Positions 1 through 10,378 of a stretch of DNA of 64,000 nt are shown here, in pieces. Positions within the stretch are counted from its first letter, which is position 1. Each line of letters starts with the position of its first letter. Position numbers and translations under genes: made by a program. The DNA lies in NCBI GenBank assembly GCA_009842505.1, contig VYFG01000147.1, positions 18,352-82,351 on the forward strand. Reading direction: 5' to 3'. Origin of the DNA: Gammaproteobacteria bacterium. GTDB taxonomy: Bacteria > Pseudomonadota > Gammaproteobacteria > Arenicellales > Poriferihabitantaceae. Under the pieces are notes generated by a model. The model worked only from the letters and a program-made list of their open reading frames with translations, made no database searches and had not been told where the DNA came from.

Positions 1-182
1 CCACGGGAATTCCTGAGAAGCGCGATCTTGTTCAGATTAACGCTGAGACTGGTCATCTTTCCCACACCGCAAAAGCGGGAACTATCACAGTATTGCCCCC
101 AGACTGCAAGAGATCGGGGTGAATATTGAACTTTTCGGTCAATCCGGGTTCAATGGAAGAACAAGTTCCCGGAGTGAATACC
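1..182. other. Left-edge stretch without an assignable gene
   Basis: Two + strand frames stay open from the window edge, one closing at 120-122 and the other at 127-129. Either could be the tail of a gene lying mostly outside the window. Neither has a recognisable motif, and the frame closing at 122 has unusually few G/C third positions for this genome. A purine-rich GGAG about 10 bases before position 183 fits a ribosome binding site for the msrAB gene. Confidence 0.3.
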
Positions 183-1358
183 ATGAAAAATTCCCTGTTG
201 TTGGCAGCGGCCGCGGTGGGCATTGCGCTTGCAGTGGTCCTCGGATTCGGTCAGCCACCGCTGAAGCAGGGCAGCATTTCCCCGGCTGTCGCTGCTGAAG
301 ATCCGGCCAAGCCCGAGGCGTATTCTATCGCCACCTTCGCTGGCGGCTGTTTCTGGTGTATCGAATCCACTTTTGAAAAGATCGACGGCGTGGTCGAGGC
401 AGTGTCCGGGTTTGCCGGCGGCAATACCGAGAATCCCACGTATCGTGAAGTTGTCGGCGGCACGACCGGTCATACCGAGACAGTACAGATTCACTTCGAT
501 CCCTCCCGGATTTCCTATAACGAACTGCTGCACTGGTTCTGGCGCGACATCGACCCCACGGATGCCGGCGGCCAGTTCGTGGACCGTGGCAGCATGTACC
601 GCCCCGCGGTGTTCTACCACGATGACGAACAGAAACGGTGGGTGGAAGAATCCCTTGCAGCCCTGGAGGCTTCCGGCCGCTACGCAAAACCGCTGGCAGT
701 GGAAGTCCTTCCGTTCGAGAAATTCTGGGAAGCGGAGGACTACCACCAGGACTACTACCGCAAAAGCGCCCTGCGCTACAAGGTCTACCGCCATGGCTCG
801 GGACGGGACCAGTACCTGAAAAGAACATGGGGGAAGGACCTGAAGACGGCATACATGCCAAGCGGCGGGACGCAGGCCAGCCAGGAATCGTCGTCACAGA
901 GCCCCGACCAGCAGCTCGCCTACAGCAAACCCAGCGACGACAAACTGCGTGAAATGCTAACGCCGTTGCAGTACAAGGTCACCCAGCACGAAGGTACCGA
1001 ACGGCCGTTCCAGAACGAGTACTGGAACCACAAGGCGGAGGGCATCTACGTCGACATTACCAGTGGCGAGCCGCTGTTTTCCTCTACCGACAAGTATGAT
1101 TCACGCACCGGCTGGCCAAGCTTCACCAGGCCCATCAACGAACACTTTATCGTGGAAGAACTCGACCTCAAGCTGGGGCTGCCGCGGACGGAAGTGAGAA
1201 GCCGCTATGGCGATGCCCACCTCGGTCATGTGTTCAACGACGGACCGGCACCGACCGGCCTTCGCTACTGCATCAATTCGGCCTCCCTCAAGTTCATACC
1301 CAAGGAAGAATTGGTCACCAGTGGTTACCAGAAATACCTGGACCTGTTCGACTTGTGA
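183..1358 (+). CDS. msrAB: Exported bifunctional methionine sulfoxide reductase MsrA-MsrB
   Basis: Repairs oxidised methionine in proteins; the MsrA half acts on S-sulfoxides and the MsrB half on R-sulfoxides. With the ATG at 183 the protein is 391 residues. It opens with a hydrophobic signal or anchor segment (about residues 2-24), so the enzyme probably works in the periplasm. The MsrA catalytic motif GCFWC sits near residue 55. The MsrB catalytic Cys is in RYCINSAS near residue 363, and the paired CxxC zinc ligands of many MsrB proteins are absent. An upstream TTG at 126 is in frame but lacks a ribosome site and would bury the signal peptide, so 183 is preferred. The gene stands alone and converges on ppk2. 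The fusion resembles the two catalytic domains of neisserial PilB without its thioredoxin domain. Confidence 0.93.
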   Translation: MKNSLLLAAAAVGIALAVVLGFGQPPLKQGSISPAVAAEDPAKPEAYSIATFAGGCFWCIESTFEKIDGVVEAVSGFAGGNTENPTYREVVGGTTGHTETVQIHFDPSRISYNELLHWFWRDIDPTDAGGQFVDRGSMYRPAVFYHDDEQKRWVEESLAALEASGRYAKPLAVEVLPFEKFWEAEDYHQDYYRKSALRYKVYRHGSGRDQYLKRTWGKDLKTAYMPSGGTQASQESSSQSPDQQLAYSKPSDDKLREMLTPLQYKVTQHEGTERPFQNEYWNHKAEGIYVDITSGEPLFSSTDKYDSRTGWPSFTRPINEHFIVEELDLKLGLPRTEVRSRYGDAHLGHVFNDGPAPTGLRYCINSASLKFIPKEELVTSGYQKYLDLFDL

Positions 1359-1373
1359 TTTTGCCCTGATCCA

Positions 1374-1397
1374 CCCCTCCGGCCTGGCGCCGGGGGG
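1374..1397 (+). terminator. GC-rich hairpin downstream of msrAB
   Basis: The arms 1374-1383 and 1389-1397 can pair over about nine base pairs with one G-U and a five-base loop, 15 bases after the msrAB stop. No T-run follows, so it may only be a weak or Rho-assisted terminator between the convergent msrAB and ppk2 genes. Confidence 0.35.
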
Positions 1398-1555
1398 CGG
1401 GCGATGATGGACCGGGCCCAGTTCATCCCCCGCATCCGCAACCTACCCGGCACCCGGGAATACCCTTCACGGTCATTTTTCGGCACCGTCGGGCCGCATC
1501 AACCGGGTCCGGCGATCGGCAGTATTCCGGTGAAACCGGGAGAACCCGGCACGGG

Positions 1556-2491
1556 TCACCTGCGCTGCTTCGGATGCAGGCTCTTGCCCAGGATATGGCG
1601 GCTGTTGCCGATCACATGCTCGCTGGTGGTTACCAGCAACGGGTCAGGATCACCGACCACGGACGGGTCCTTGCCGTCATAATCCAGCGATGAAAGGAAA
1701 TGCCGCATGCAGGCCAGTCGCGCCCGTTTCTTGTCGTTCGACTTCACGATGACCCAGGGAGCATCCGCAGTGTCGGTATAGAAGAACATGGCCTCCTTGG
1801 CTTCCGTGTAATCTTCCCACTTGTCCAGGGACTGGACGTCGATCGGCGAAAGCTTCCACTGCTTCAGCGGATCTCCCTTCCTCGAGTCGAAGCGTGTCCT
1901 TTGTTCATCCCGCGTAACGGAGAACCAGTACTTGAAAAGCCGGATGCCCGCGCGTACCAGCATGCGCTCGATTTCAGGGCACTGGCGCATGAACTCCAGA
2001 TACTCCATCGGGGAACAGAATTCCATCACCCGTTCCACTCCGGCCCGGTTGTACCATGACCGGTCGAACATGACGATCTCGCCCCCCGAGGGCAGATGGG
2101 TGATGTAACGCTGGAAATACCACTGCGATTTTTCCGCATCGGTGGGCTTTTGCAGTGCAATCACCCGTGCGTCCCTGGGATTCAGGTGTTCCATGAAGCG
2201 CTTGATGGTACCGCCCTTTCCTGCCGCGTCCCTGCCCTCGAACAGTATCAGGATCTTCTCCCCGGTGTCCTTGACCCATTTCTGTACTTTCAGCAACTCT
2301 ACCTGCAGGGCTGCCTTTTCCTTCTCATAGGCCTTTGTGGGAATTCGGTCATTGTAGGGATACTGGCCGTTTTCAAATGCGCGAACCGCGTCGGAGCGGG
2401 TAGCTGCCTGTTTGAACCCGACCGTGTCCGCTGGCGGCGTGCTTTTCGGTTTTTCCTCGACAGTACGAGGGGAAGCGGTTTTCTGATCCAT
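1556..2491 (-). CDS. ppk2: Polyphosphate kinase 2 family protein (PPK2)
   Basis: PPK2 enzymes use polyphosphate to phosphorylate nucleoside diphosphates or monophosphates in the cytoplasm. The 311-residue protein carries the P-loop GRDAAGKGG at residues 86-94, the Walker B-type segment MFDRSWYNR at 141-149, and a lid-region RxxSRKGDPLKxWKLS stretch. A short single-domain protein with these motifs fits the class I group that makes GTP or ATP from the diphosphate. The first 35 residues are low-complexity and polar and are not part of the fold. It is monocistronic, between convergent msrAB and the rlmB end. Class and substrate preference are inferred from family features only. Confidence 0.93.
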   Translation of the reverse strand: MDQKTASPRTVEEKPKSTPPADTVGFKQAATRSDAVRAFENGQYPYNDRIPTKAYEKEKAALQVELLKVQKWVKDTGEKILILFEGRDAAGKGGTIKRFMEHLNPRDARVIALQKPTDAEKSQWYFQRYITHLPSGGEIVMFDRSWYNRAGVERVMEFCSPMEYLEFMRQCPEIERMLVRAGIRLFKYWFSVTRDEQRTRFDSRKGDPLKQWKLSPIDVQSLDKWEDYTEAKEAMFFYTDTADAPWVIVKSNDKKRARLACMRHFLSSLDYDGKDPSVVGDPDPLLVTTSEHVIGNSRHILGKSLHPKQRR

Positions 2492-2570
2492 GGCGTCCGG
2501 GGAGTGAGGATCGGACGGGGCACTTTAACATAGCAACGGGAACAGGCCAAATCCCGTGACCGGTCAGACA

Positions 2571-3401
2571 CTATGTGCTTCTCCCGGCATCGCGTTGCCT
2601 GCGGATCTCGAACAGTACGACACCCGCGGCAACGGAGACGTTGAGGCTGGATACCGATCCCGACATGGGAATTCGGATGACACTGTCGCAGGCTTCCAGG
2701 GTCAGACGCCGAAGCCCTTTGCCCTCGGACCCGAGCACCAGGGCGAGCGGGCCTGACAGGTCGCTCTCATGTAGGGATTGTTCGGCACTGTCCGAGGTGC
2801 CGACAATCCAGATACCCCGGGATTTCAATTCCCCGAGACAGCGCGCCAGATTGACGACACGGTATACGGGCACGCGCTCCGCCGCACCGGCTGCCACCCT
2901 TCTGACGGTGTCGTTCACCTGCGCAGCGCCATCCCTGGGGACAATGACCGCGTCCACTCCGGCACAATCCGAAGTGCGAAGACAGGCCCCCAGATTGTGC
3001 GGGTCCTGCACCCGGTCGAGGATCAGCAGCAGCGGCGATGCCCCCAAGGTGTCAAGAAACTGGGGCAGTTCGGTGTCCTGCCTGCTTTGGTTTGCGCGCA
3101 TGGCGAGGACGCCCTGGTGCCGTGCCCCGCCGGAAAGCGCATCAAGACTCTGGCGCGACTGTCGGTGCACTTCGACGCCGGATTGCTCCGCAAGAAGGAC
3201 CAGCGCCTGCATCCGGGAATCCCGGCGGGAGCCATCCACCCACAGGCCGAGAATCTCCCGTGGATTCCGGCGCAGGGCCGAGTGGACCGAATGGAAGCCC
3301 GTCAGGCGCTGATCGCCGGCATCGCCCTTTTCAGGTTTTCTGACCACGTTTCGGTTTTCCGGATCTGGAACGGCGTCCGCGTCCGGCAGATCTGCCGACA
3401 T
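2571..3401 (-). CDS. rlmB: 23S rRNA (guanosine-2'-O-)-methyltransferase RlmB
   Basis: SpoU/TrmH-class SAM methyltransferase that modifies G2251 in the peptidyl-transferase P-loop of 23S rRNA. An N-terminal substrate-binding domain (GFHSVHSALRRNPREI...) precedes the knotted SPOUT domain. Motif 1 reads RVQDPHNLGACLRT, motif 2 LGSEGKGL and motif 3 SLNVSVAAGVVLFE. The gene follows rnr, the classic gammaproteobacterial pair. The ATG at 3401 overlaps the end of rnr by about 70 bases. A GTG at 3347, overlapping only the last codons of rnr, would give 258 residues, closer to the usual 243-250, so the true start is undecided. Confidence 0.92.
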   Translation of the reverse strand: MSADLPDADAVPDPENRNVVRKPEKGDAGDQRLTGFHSVHSALRRNPREILGLWVDGSRRDSRMQALVLLAEQSGVEVHRQSRQSLDALSGGARHQGVLAMRANQSRQDTELPQFLDTLGASPLLLILDRVQDPHNLGACLRTSDCAGVDAVIVPRDGAAQVNDTVRRVAAGAAERVPVYRVVNLARCLGELKSRGIWIVGTSDSAEQSLHESDLSGPLALVLGSEGKGLRRLTLEACDSVIRIPMSGSVSSLNVSVAAGVVLFEIRRQRDAGRST

Positions 3402-5634
3402 TGCCCTTGCCGCGACGGGGCCTGGTTCCTGGAGCCTCGTCGGTGGATGCGCGGCTTTTCGGGACCAGTTCGAAATCCACCTGGGCCAGATCAAGGTCCA
3501 CCCGGGCGACTTTCACCCGCAGCCTGTCGCCCAGCCTGAACCGGCGTCCGCTGCGTTCTCCGGCAAGCTCGAACCGCAGGGGGTCATGGTGAAAGTAGTC
3601 GCTGCCCAAGGCGGTGACATGCACCAGGCCGTCGACGAAGATTTCGTCGAGTTGAACGAATATGCCGAATTCCTTCACCCCGGATATGACGCCTTCGAAT
3701 TCCTCGCCGATCCGATCCTGCATGTATTCCGCCTTCAGCCAGGACACCACGTCCCGCACGGCGTCATCGGCGCGCCTCTCGGTAAACGAGCAATGTTCCG
3801 CCACTTCCCCCACTGATCTTTCTGCCGGCACCACCCTCTTTCGCCTGCTCGAGAGGACATTGCGGATCAGGCGGTGCACCACCAGGTCCGGATAGCGCCG
3901 GATCGGCGATGTGAAGTGGGTATAAACCGGGTAGGACAGCGCGAAGTGCCCCTCGGGCTCGGATGCATAGACCGCCTGGCTGAGGCTGCGAAGAAGTACG
4001 GTCTGGACGACTCCCAGTATTGCCGGACGCCCTGCCGCCTGCTGAAGTACCGCGGCGTAATCCGCAGCATCCGGGCTGTCCCCACCGGGAACATGCAGAC
4101 CAACGCCCTTGAGGAAGATGCGAAGGTCGTCCAGCGCCGGGGCATCCGGACCCGCATGATTGCGGTAGATCCCTTCACCACCCAGGCTGTCCCTTAGCAG
4201 TTCACCGGCGCAGATGTTGGCGGCCAGCATGAATTCCTCGATCATGCGATGTGCAATATTGCGCTCGCGCACGGAGATGCGCTCTATGCGCTGACGGTCG
4301 TCGAAGTGGATCAGCGGCTCCGGAAATTCGAAATTGATGGTGCCCCTTTGATTCCTCTGCGCATCAAGCACCTTGTAGAGACGCAGCAGGTTGTCCAGTT
4401 CGTCGGCGACATGGGACCACTGTCCGCGTAGCGTCCGGTCACGTTCGTCGACGATACGGGCGACCGCCTCGTAGGTGAGCCTGGCCCGGGAACGCATGAG
4501 ACCGGGATAGAAATCGAATTTAAGGATTTTCCCGGTACGGCTGATCCGCATGTCGCAGACCATGCAGCAGCGGTCCTCGTCCGGATTCAGGGAACAGATG
4601 CCGTTCGAAAGCGCCTCCGGCAACATGGGCACCACCCGGGCGGGGAAATAGACCGAGTTTCCCCGTACCAGAGCCTCGTGATCCAGGGGGGTATTCGCCT
4701 GCACGTAGTGGCTCACATCCGCGATGGCCACCACCAGTCGCCAACCGCTGCGGCCGGCGCGTTCGCAGAACACCGCGTCATCGAAATCACGGGCATCGGC
4801 GCCATCAATGGTCAGGAGCGGAAGATTCCTGATATCCGTGCGGCTGCGATCCATCCTGGCAGTTCCCAGCCGGCGCCATTCCCTTTTCAGTTGCTCCTCC
4901 ACCGCCCCGGGCCAGTCCAACGGAATCTCATGCTTGCGGATGGCTATTTCCGTCTCCATTCCGGGGGCAAGCTCGCTGCCCAGGATATGGATGACCGAGC
5001 CCACCGCATGCTGGTGCCGTACCGGATGCCGGGTGATCTTCACCACCACGATGTCGCCGGAACAGGCATTGCCGAATCGATCCGCGGGTATCACGATTTC
5101 CCTGGCAAAGCGGGAATCGTCCGGCTCCACGAACCCCACCCCCTCCTCGACATGGAAATGACCGACGATCTCGCGCTCGGGATCCACCATGACCTCGATG
5201 ACCACGCCCTCCTTGCGCCCCCGGGAATCGATGCCTTTCAGCTTCGCCACCACCCGGTCTCCATGCAGTACTTTCCGCATTTGCCGGTGATGCAGGTACA
5301 GGTCGCCCCCGCCCGTGTCGGGACGGACAAAACCGTGGCCCTTGGGGTGGCCGATCACGCGTCCGGTAAACGCTCCCATCCGGTCGGGCAGTGCCAGCCG
5401 GCCTTTCCGGTCCACGATCACGACACCGTGTTGCCCGAGTCTCTCCACCCGGGCGCTGACCGCACGGCGGGCTTCGGTCCCATCGAGACCGAAGTGACGG
5501 CACAACTGCCCGAAGCCGACCGGCCGGGCCATTTTTGTCAGGTATAGGATGATCTGGTGACGGGATGGCACCGGGATGCCGGAATCGTCAGCCGGCCTGA
5601 AATCTGTGTCAGTGGACGAAGGACTATCTATCAT
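3331..5634 (-). CDS. rnr: Ribonuclease R
   Basis: Processive 3'-5' exoribonuclease of the RNase II/RNB family that degrades structured RNA, including rRNA and mRNA decay intermediates. The 767-residue protein has an N-terminal winged-helix/cold-shock region, then the RNB domain with the catalytic aspartate cluster in the DGADARDFDDAV stretch near residue 280. A C-terminal S1 RNA-binding domain (EFEGVISGVKEFGIFVQLDEI...) is followed by a very basic Arg/Lys/Gly tail typical of RNase R rather than RNase II. The ATG at 5634 opens a rnr-rlmB transcription unit divergent from pntA. Confidence 0.96.
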   Translation of the reverse strand: MIDSPSSTDTDFRPADDSGIPVPSRHQIILYLTKMARPVGFGQLCRHFGLDGTEARRAVSARVERLGQHGVVIVDRKGRLALPDRMGAFTGRVIGHPKGHGFVRPDTGGGDLYLHHRQMRKVLHGDRVVAKLKGIDSRGRKEGVVIEVMVDPEREIVGHFHVEEGVGFVEPDDSRFAREIVIPADRFGNACSGDIVVVKITRHPVRHQHAVGSVIHILGSELAPGMETEIAIRKHEIPLDWPGAVEEQLKREWRRLGTARMDRSRTDIRNLPLLTIDGADARDFDDAVFCERAGRSGWRLVVAIADVSHYVQANTPLDHEALVRGNSVYFPARVVPMLPEALSNGICSLNPDEDRCCMVCDMRISRTGKILKFDFYPGLMRSRARLTYEAVARIVDERDRTLRGQWSHVADELDNLLRLYKVLDAQRNQRGTINFEFPEPLIHFDDRQRIERISVRERNIAHRMIEEFMLAANICAGELLRDSLGGEGIYRNHAGPDAPALDDLRIFLKGVGLHVPGGDSPDAADYAAVLQQAAGRPAILGVVQTVLLRSLSQAVYASEPEGHFALSYPVYTHFTSPIRRYPDLVVHRLIRNVLSSRRKRVVPAERSVGEVAEHCSFTERRADDAVRDVVSWLKAEYMQDRIGEEFEGVISGVKEFGIFVQLDEIFVDGLVHVTALGSDYFHHDPLRFELAGERSGRRFRLGDRLRVKVARVDLDLAQVDFELVPKSRASTDEAPGTRPRRGKGNVGRSAGRGRRSRSGKPKRGQKT

Positions 5635-5882
5635 TGTGAATATTGGTTAAATAAACGCACCTTGGTAGCATTGCGGCCCAATGGCTGTTTCCGGAAAATT
5701 CCCGCATATTGAATCAGTTATTCCTGATATACATCCGGTTGATGACCTGTGGTGCGCGCGGCCAACGCCCGTTGCATGCCACCCGGTAAGCCCTTCGGGG
5801 GATAAAACGAAAACAACAACCCCGTGCGACAGATTTCCCACTTTATTTTCCATTCTTCAACTTTTCCATTTGATCCAAGTCT
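5635..5882. other. Divergent rnr/pntA intergenic region
   Basis: This 248-base, AT-richer stretch must hold the promoters for rnr on the minus strand and pntAB-hisG on the plus strand. I could not identify a convincing -35/-10 pair or operator in it. A 68-codon open frame inside it has no recognisable content and is not called. Confidence 0.4.
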
Positions 5883-7430
5883 ATGAAAATCGGTATACCA
5901 AGGGAAATCCAGGCCAGCGAGCGACGTGTCGCATGTACGCCGGACGAAACCCGTAAACTAATCAAGCTGGGGCATGAGGTCCTGGTGGAGACCAACGCGG
6001 GTCAAGCCGCTGGCTTCTCCGACAACGAATATGCCGAGGCAGGCGCCTCGATCATCGATGATACAACGGATTTGTGGCAACAGGCGGAACTGGTCTGCAA
6101 GGTCCGGGCACCGCAGATGCACGAAAGTCTCGGCAAGACCGAAACCGAACTGCTGGGCGAGGGAAAGATCCTGATTGCCCTGCTCGCACCGGCGCAGAGC
6201 GGTGCGCTGCTGGACGAAATCGCCGGACGCAAGGCCACGGCCATGGCCATGGAAGCGATTCCACGCATCTCAAGGGCGCAGAAGATGGACGTGCTGTCTT
6301 CCATGGCAAACATCGCGGGTTACCGCGCGGTGATCGAGGCAGGACAGCACTTTGGCCGTTTTTTCACCGGACAGATCACCGCGGCGGGCAAGGTCCCGCC
6401 GGCCAAGGTGATGATCATCGGTGCCGGCGTCGCGGGGCTCGCCGCGATCGGTACCGCGGTCAGTCTCGGCGCCATCGTGCGGGCGTTCGACACCCGGCCC
6501 GAGGTCAAGGAACAGATCGAAAGCATGAATGCGGAATTCCTGGAACTGGATTTCGAGGAGGAAGGCAGCGGCGAAGGCGGCTATGCCAAGGTCATGAGCG
6601 AGGAGTTCATCAAGGCCGAGATGGCCCTGTTCGCGGAACAGGCCAGGGAGGTGGATATCATCATCACCACGGCCCTGATACCCGGGAAACCGGCACCGAA
6701 GCTGATCACCCGCGAGATGGTGGATTCCATGAAGTCCGGCAGCGTCATCGTGGATCTTGCAGCTGAACAGGGGGGCAACTGTGAACTGACCGAACCCGAT
6801 CAGGTAGTCCGCCACAACGGCGTCACCATCGTCGGATACACCGACTTCCCCAGCCGCATGGCCTCGCAGTCGAGCCAGCTGTATGCCACCAACGTGCGTC
6901 ACCTGCTCACGGACCTGACACCGGAAAAGGACGGTGTGCTCAATGTCGACATGGAGGACGAGGTCATCCGCAGCGCCACGGTCGTGAAGGACGGCGAAGT
7001 CACCTGGCCGCCACCGCCGGTGAAACTCTCCGCCGCGCCCCAGGCCAGATCCAAACCCGAGGAACCGCCGGTGGAAGAACCGAGGAACCGCACCCTGTCC
7101 ACGGTCGTGGGAATGGCGGTGGCGGGCATTGCCATCCTCGCCATGGGATCCGTCGCACCCGCAAGCTTCATGAACCACTTCATCGTGTTCGTGCTCGCCT
7201 GCTTTGTGGGATGGCAGGTGATCTGGAACGTGACGCCGGCGCTGCACACACCCCTGATGAGCGTCACCAATGCAATCAGCGGTATTATCGTCATCGGCGC
7301 CCTGCTGCAGGTTGCGTCACCCGGCTGGATCGGGGTCACCCTGGCGGTGATTTCCGTCACCATCGCCTCCATCAACATCGCAGGTGGCTTCCTGGTCACC
7401 CAGCGGATGTTGAAGATGTTCCAGAAATAG
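5883..7430 (+). CDS. pntA: NAD(P) transhydrogenase subunit alpha
   Basis: Alpha subunit of the proton-translocating transhydrogenase, which reduces NADP+ with NADH using the proton gradient at the inner membrane. The 515 residues match the undivided proteobacterial PntA (about 510). The NAD-binding Rossmann motif [11 protein letters not shown] lies near residue 180, and the conserved [13 protein letters not shown] stretch follows. After a proline-rich linker (about 380-405) come four hydrophobic helices that pack with PntB. The first codons (MKIGIPREI) are the family norm, fixing the ATG start. It is the first gene of pntA-pntB-hisG, with nine bases to pntB. Confidence 0.97.
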   Translation: MKIGIPREIQASERRVACTPDETRKLIKLGHEVLVETNAGQAAGFSDNEYAEAGASIIDDTTDLWQQAELVCKVRAPQMHESLGKTETELLGEGKILIALLAPAQSGALLDEIAGRKATAMAMEAIPRISRAQKMDVLSSMANIAGYRAVIEAGQHFGRFFTGQITAAGKVPPAKVMIIGAGVAGLAAIGTAVSLGAIVRAFDTRPEVKEQIESMNAEFLELDFEEEGSGEGGYAKVMSEEFIKAEMALFAEQAREVDIIITTALIPGKPAPKLITREMVDSMKSGSVIVDLAAEQGGNCELTEPDQVVRHNGVTIVGYTDFPSRMASQSSQLYATNVRHLLTDLTPEKDGVLNVDMEDEVIRSATVVKDGEVTWPPPPVKLSAAPQARSKPEEPPVEEPRNRTLSTVVGMAVAGIAILAMGSVAPASFMNHFIVFVLACFVGWQVIWNVTPALHTPLMSVTNAISGIIVIGALLQVASPGWIGVTLAVISVTIASINIAGGFLVTQRMLKMFQK

Positions 7431-7439
7431 GGGGCGGAC

Positions 7440-8834
7440 ATGAACTACGGAATCATTCTTTCTGCGTACATCCTGTCGAGCATTCTGTTCATCCTGAGCC
7501 TCGGCGGCCTCAGTCACCAGGAAACCGCCCGGCGTGGAAACGTGTACGGCATCATCGGGATGGCGATTGCCATCATCGCCACACTGCTGTCCGACCAGGT
7601 CGGAAATTACGGTCTCATCATCGCCTGCATGCTGGTGGGCGGCACCATCGGCGCCTGGGTGGCCTCCAGGGTGGAGATGACCGCCATGCCGGAGCTGGTT
7701 GCCATACTCCACAGTTTCGTGGGTCTTGCCGCGGTGCTGGTGGGATTCGCCACCTACATCGACCCGGACATCCATTTCACCGGGGTGGAAAAAACCATCC
7801 ATGACGTGGAGATCTACCTTGGCGTGCTGATCGGCGCGGTGACTTTCACCGGCTCGGTGATCGCGTTCGGCAAGTTGAGCGGCAGGATCGGCAGCCGGGC
7901 ACTGATTCTTCCCGCAAGGCACTGGCTGAACCTCGCCAACCTGCTGATCTGCATCTGGCTCGGCTACGTTTTCCTGGGCGCCGGCAGTACCATCGAGGGT
8001 ATCTGGCCCCTGCTCGTCATGACCGTGCTGGCACTGATCTTCGGTGTCCACATGGTGATGGCCATCGGGGGGGCTGACATGCCGGTGGTGATTTCGATGC
8101 TCAACAGCTATTCCGGCTGGGCCGCCGCTGCCACAGGGTTCATGCTGTCCAACGACCTGCTGATCGTCACCGGTGCGCTGGTGGGCTCATCCGGTGCGAT
8201 CCTGTCCTACATCATGTGCCGGGCCATGAACCGCAAGTTCGTCAGCGTGATTATGGGCGGATTCGGCACCACCAGTGCCGGGGGTCCCGATGCAGGCGGG
8301 GAACAGGGAGAAGTGGTACCGATCTCTGCCGAGGACACCTCGGAACTGCTGGGCAACGTGGATTCCCTGGTCATCGTGCCGGGGTACGGGATGGCAGTGG
8401 CCCATGCACAGCATCCCGTGTCCGACCTGACACGCAAACTCCGGGACAAGGGCGTGAATGTCCGATTCGGCATCCACCCGGTCGCGGGCCGCATGCCCGG
8501 TCATATGAACGTACTGCTTGCAGAGGCTAAGGTGCCCTACGACATCGTGCTTGAAATGGACGAGATCAACAAGGATCTTCCGCAAACCGACGCGGTGATG
8601 GTGATTGGCGCCAACGACATCGTGAATCCGTCCGCCATTGACGAGCCGGACAGCCCCATCGCGGGCATGCCTGTCCTTGAGGTCTGGAACGCCAAGACGG
8701 TGATCGTGATGAAACGTTCCATGGCCAGTGGTTACGCCGGCGTCGAAAACCCCCTGTTCTTCAAGGAGAACACCCGCATGCTGTTCGGAGACGCCAAGGA
8801 CAGTGTGGACACCATCGTCTCGAACCTGCCCTGA
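7440..8834 (+). CDS. pntB: NAD(P) transhydrogenase subunit beta
   Basis: Beta subunit of the energy-linked transhydrogenase; it contributes most of the membrane proton channel and the NADP(H)-binding domain III. The 464 residues match the E. coli length. About eight hydrophobic helices span residues 1-260. Domain III includes [17 protein letters not shown] and [23 protein letters not shown], the canonical NADP(H) site. The GAND and [10 protein letters not shown] signatures near the C terminus are intact. It lies in an operon with pntA and two bases upstream of hisG. Confidence 0.97.
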   Translation: MNYGIILSAYILSSILFILSLGGLSHQETARRGNVYGIIGMAIAIIATLLSDQVGNYGLIIACMLVGGTIGAWVASRVEMTAMPELVAILHSFVGLAAVLVGFATYIDPDIHFTGVEKTIHDVEIYLGVLIGAVTFTGSVIAFGKLSGRIGSRALILPARHWLNLANLLICIWLGYVFLGAGSTIEGIWPLLVMTVLALIFGVHMVMAIGGADMPVVISMLNSYSGWAAAATGFMLSNDLLIVTGALVGSSGAILSYIMCRAMNRKFVSVIMGGFGTTSAGGPDAGGEQGEVVPISAEDTSELLGNVDSLVIVPGYGMAVAHAQHPVSDLTRKLRDKGVNVRFGIHPVAGRMPGHMNVLLAEAKVPYDIVLEMDEINKDLPQTDAVMVIGANDIVNPSAIDEPDSPIAGMPVLEVWNAKTVIVMKRSMASGYAGVENPLFFKENTRMLFGDAKDSVDTIVSNLP

Positions 8835-8836
8835 TC

Positions 8837-9715
8837 ATGCCGGACAAACTCAAACTCGGCATCCCCAAGGGCAGCCTGGAAACCGCCACCCTGGAACTGT
8901 TTGATCAGGCCGGGTGGCGAATCAGCACCCGGGCACGCAACTATTTTCCGTCCATCAACGACGACGAGATCACCTGCGCCCTGGTTCGCTCCCAGGAAAT
9001 GGGATCCTATGTGGCAAACGGCACGCTGGATCTGGGACTGACAGGGCAGGATTGGATCCTGGAAACCGGCGCCGACGTGGTGACCGTGACCGAACTGGTC
9101 TACTCGAAAACCGCGGACCAGCCGTGCCGCTGGGTGCTGGTGGTGAAAAACGACTCACCCATTCAGTCCGTATCCGACCTGCAGGGAAAAGTCGTCTCCA
9201 CGGAGCTGGTCCAGTTCACGCGGCAATACCTGGCAGAACGCGGCGTGGAAGCCGAGGTTCAGTTCTCCTGGGGCGCCACTGAGGCCAAGGTGGTGGAAGG
9301 CCTCGCGGATGCCGCGGTGGAAATCACGGAAACCGGAACCACAATCCGGGCCCACGGCCTCAGGATTGTCTGCGACCTTCTGCACACCCACACCGTGTTG
9401 ATCGCGAACCGGGATGCGCTTGAAGACCCCTGGAAGAAATCCAGGATTGACAAGATCGCCCTGCTCCTGAACAGCGCCCTTCTCGCCCGGGACAGGGTGA
9501 TGCTGAAAATGAACGTTCCTGCCGACAAGCTGGATGTGGTGGTGTCGAAACTGCCCAGCCTGCACGCCCCGACGATCAACCCCCTTTATGGCGATGACTG
9601 GATGGCGGTGGAATCGGTGGTGGGACGGAACGAGGTCCGGGATCTCATCCCCGCATTGAAGGCGGCGGGAGCGGAAGGCATCCTGGAATTCGAACTCCAC
9701 AAGATGGTGCTCTGA
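8837..9715 (+). CDS. hisG: ATP phosphoribosyltransferase (long form)
   Basis: First and committed enzyme of histidine biosynthesis, joining ATP and PRPP. The 292 residues include the two-lobed catalytic core with LGIPKGSLETATLELF at the start and DAAVEITETGTTIRAHGL in the PRPP-loop region. A C-terminal regulatory HisG_C domain of about 75 residues makes it the hexameric, histidine-inhibited long form that needs no HisZ. The gene starts two bases after pntB, so it is very probably co-transcribed. No other his genes are in the window, so this copy sits apart from a classical his operon. Confidence 0.95.
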   Translation: MPDKLKLGIPKGSLETATLELFDQAGWRISTRARNYFPSINDDEITCALVRSQEMGSYVANGTLDLGLTGQDWILETGADVVTVTELVYSKTADQPCRWVLVVKNDSPIQSVSDLQGKVVSTELVQFTRQYLAERGVEAEVQFSWGATEAKVVEGLADAAVEITETGTTIRAHGLRIVCDLLHTHTVLIANRDALEDPWKKSRIDKIALLLNSALLARDRVMLKMNVPADKLDVVVSKLPSLHAPTINPLYGDDWMAVESVVGRNEVRDLIPALKAAGAEGILEFELHKMVL

Positions 9716-9773
9716 CCCAAGGACCGCTCCGGAACCTCCGGCTACCGTCGATCCACGTTCAGCCGGGCGGAAA

Positions 9774-9803
9774 AAAACAAACCGGCCGGGGCCGGTTTGT
9801 TTT
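9774..9803. terminator. Bidirectional intrinsic terminator between hisG and the LysM gene
   Basis: A perfect 14-base inverted repeat, with arms 9774-9787 and 9790-9803, has a GC-rich core and flanking A-run and T-run. It therefore works as a Rho-independent terminator in both directions. It ends the pntA-pntB-hisG transcript on the plus strand and the LysM lipoprotein transcript on the minus strand. Confidence 0.85.
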
Positions 9804-9907
9804 GTCTATGGAGCAGCCACCCCGTCGATGTCAGGCGTGGCACAACTGGCTGTCTGCGCCGAATCCGTTAACGACGGTTGTCCGGCAGGTCAGCCGAGCC
9901 AGGATTA

Positions 9908-10378
9908 TCAGTTGGAGGAATTCTGTATATATGCGATATCAGTTTCCTCGACCGGGCCAAGGGACCATTCGCCACGGGTCTTGGCATGCTGGACGGCGCC
10001 GTCGATGTCGGACTGGGACATGTCCCTGGGAATGGTCAAGACCTGTCCGGGATAAATCAGGTCGGCATCCGTGATCTGGTCAAGATTTGCCTTGTAGATC
10101 AGCGGCCACTGCTCGGGAACTTCGTAAACTTCCTCATGGCCGGAAATCATCCAGAGGTTGTTGCCTTCCACAACCGTCCAGCTGGTCAATTCCTCCATCA
10201 CGGGTTCGGGCTCGGGGACCGGTTCCGGTTCAGGGGCGGGAGCCGGCTCCTCAGGTGCCGGAGCAGGGGGCGGTGCAGCGGGCTCTGCTTCTTCCGTGGG
10301 CTTGCTTTTCGCGCTGATACAACCTGTAGTCAAGGTCGCGGCCAAGGCGATGGCAATCAATTTCAGCCCTGTGTTCAT
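9908..10378 (-). CDS. LysM-domain lipoprotein
   Basis: The 156-residue protein starts with a lipoprotein signal peptide (MNTGLKLIAIALAATLTTGC), with the lipidated Cys at residue 20. A linker of about 45 residues made of Ala/Pro/Glu repeats follows. The C-terminal half is one LysM domain (WTVVEGNNLWMISGHEEVYEVPEQWPLIYKAN... ending YPGQVLTIP), which binds peptidoglycan. It is probably anchored in the outer membrane with the linker spanning the periplasm. An in-frame ATG seven codons upstream would spoil the signal peptide and is rejected. It is monocistronic behind a good sigma-70 promoter. Its cellular role is unknown. Confidence 0.82.
   Translation of the reverse strand: MNTGLKLIAIALAATLTTGCISAKSKPTEEAEPAAPPPAPAPEEPAPAPEPEPVPEPEPVMEELTSWTVVEGNNLWMISGHEEVYEVPEQWPLIYKANLDQITDADLIYPGQVLTIPRDMSQSDIDGAVQHAKTRGEWSLGPVEETDIAYIQNSSN

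Noticed and set aside
5647..5853. A 68-codon open frame in the rnr-pntA spacer
   Set aside because: Lies in the divergent promoter region with no motif or ribosome site.
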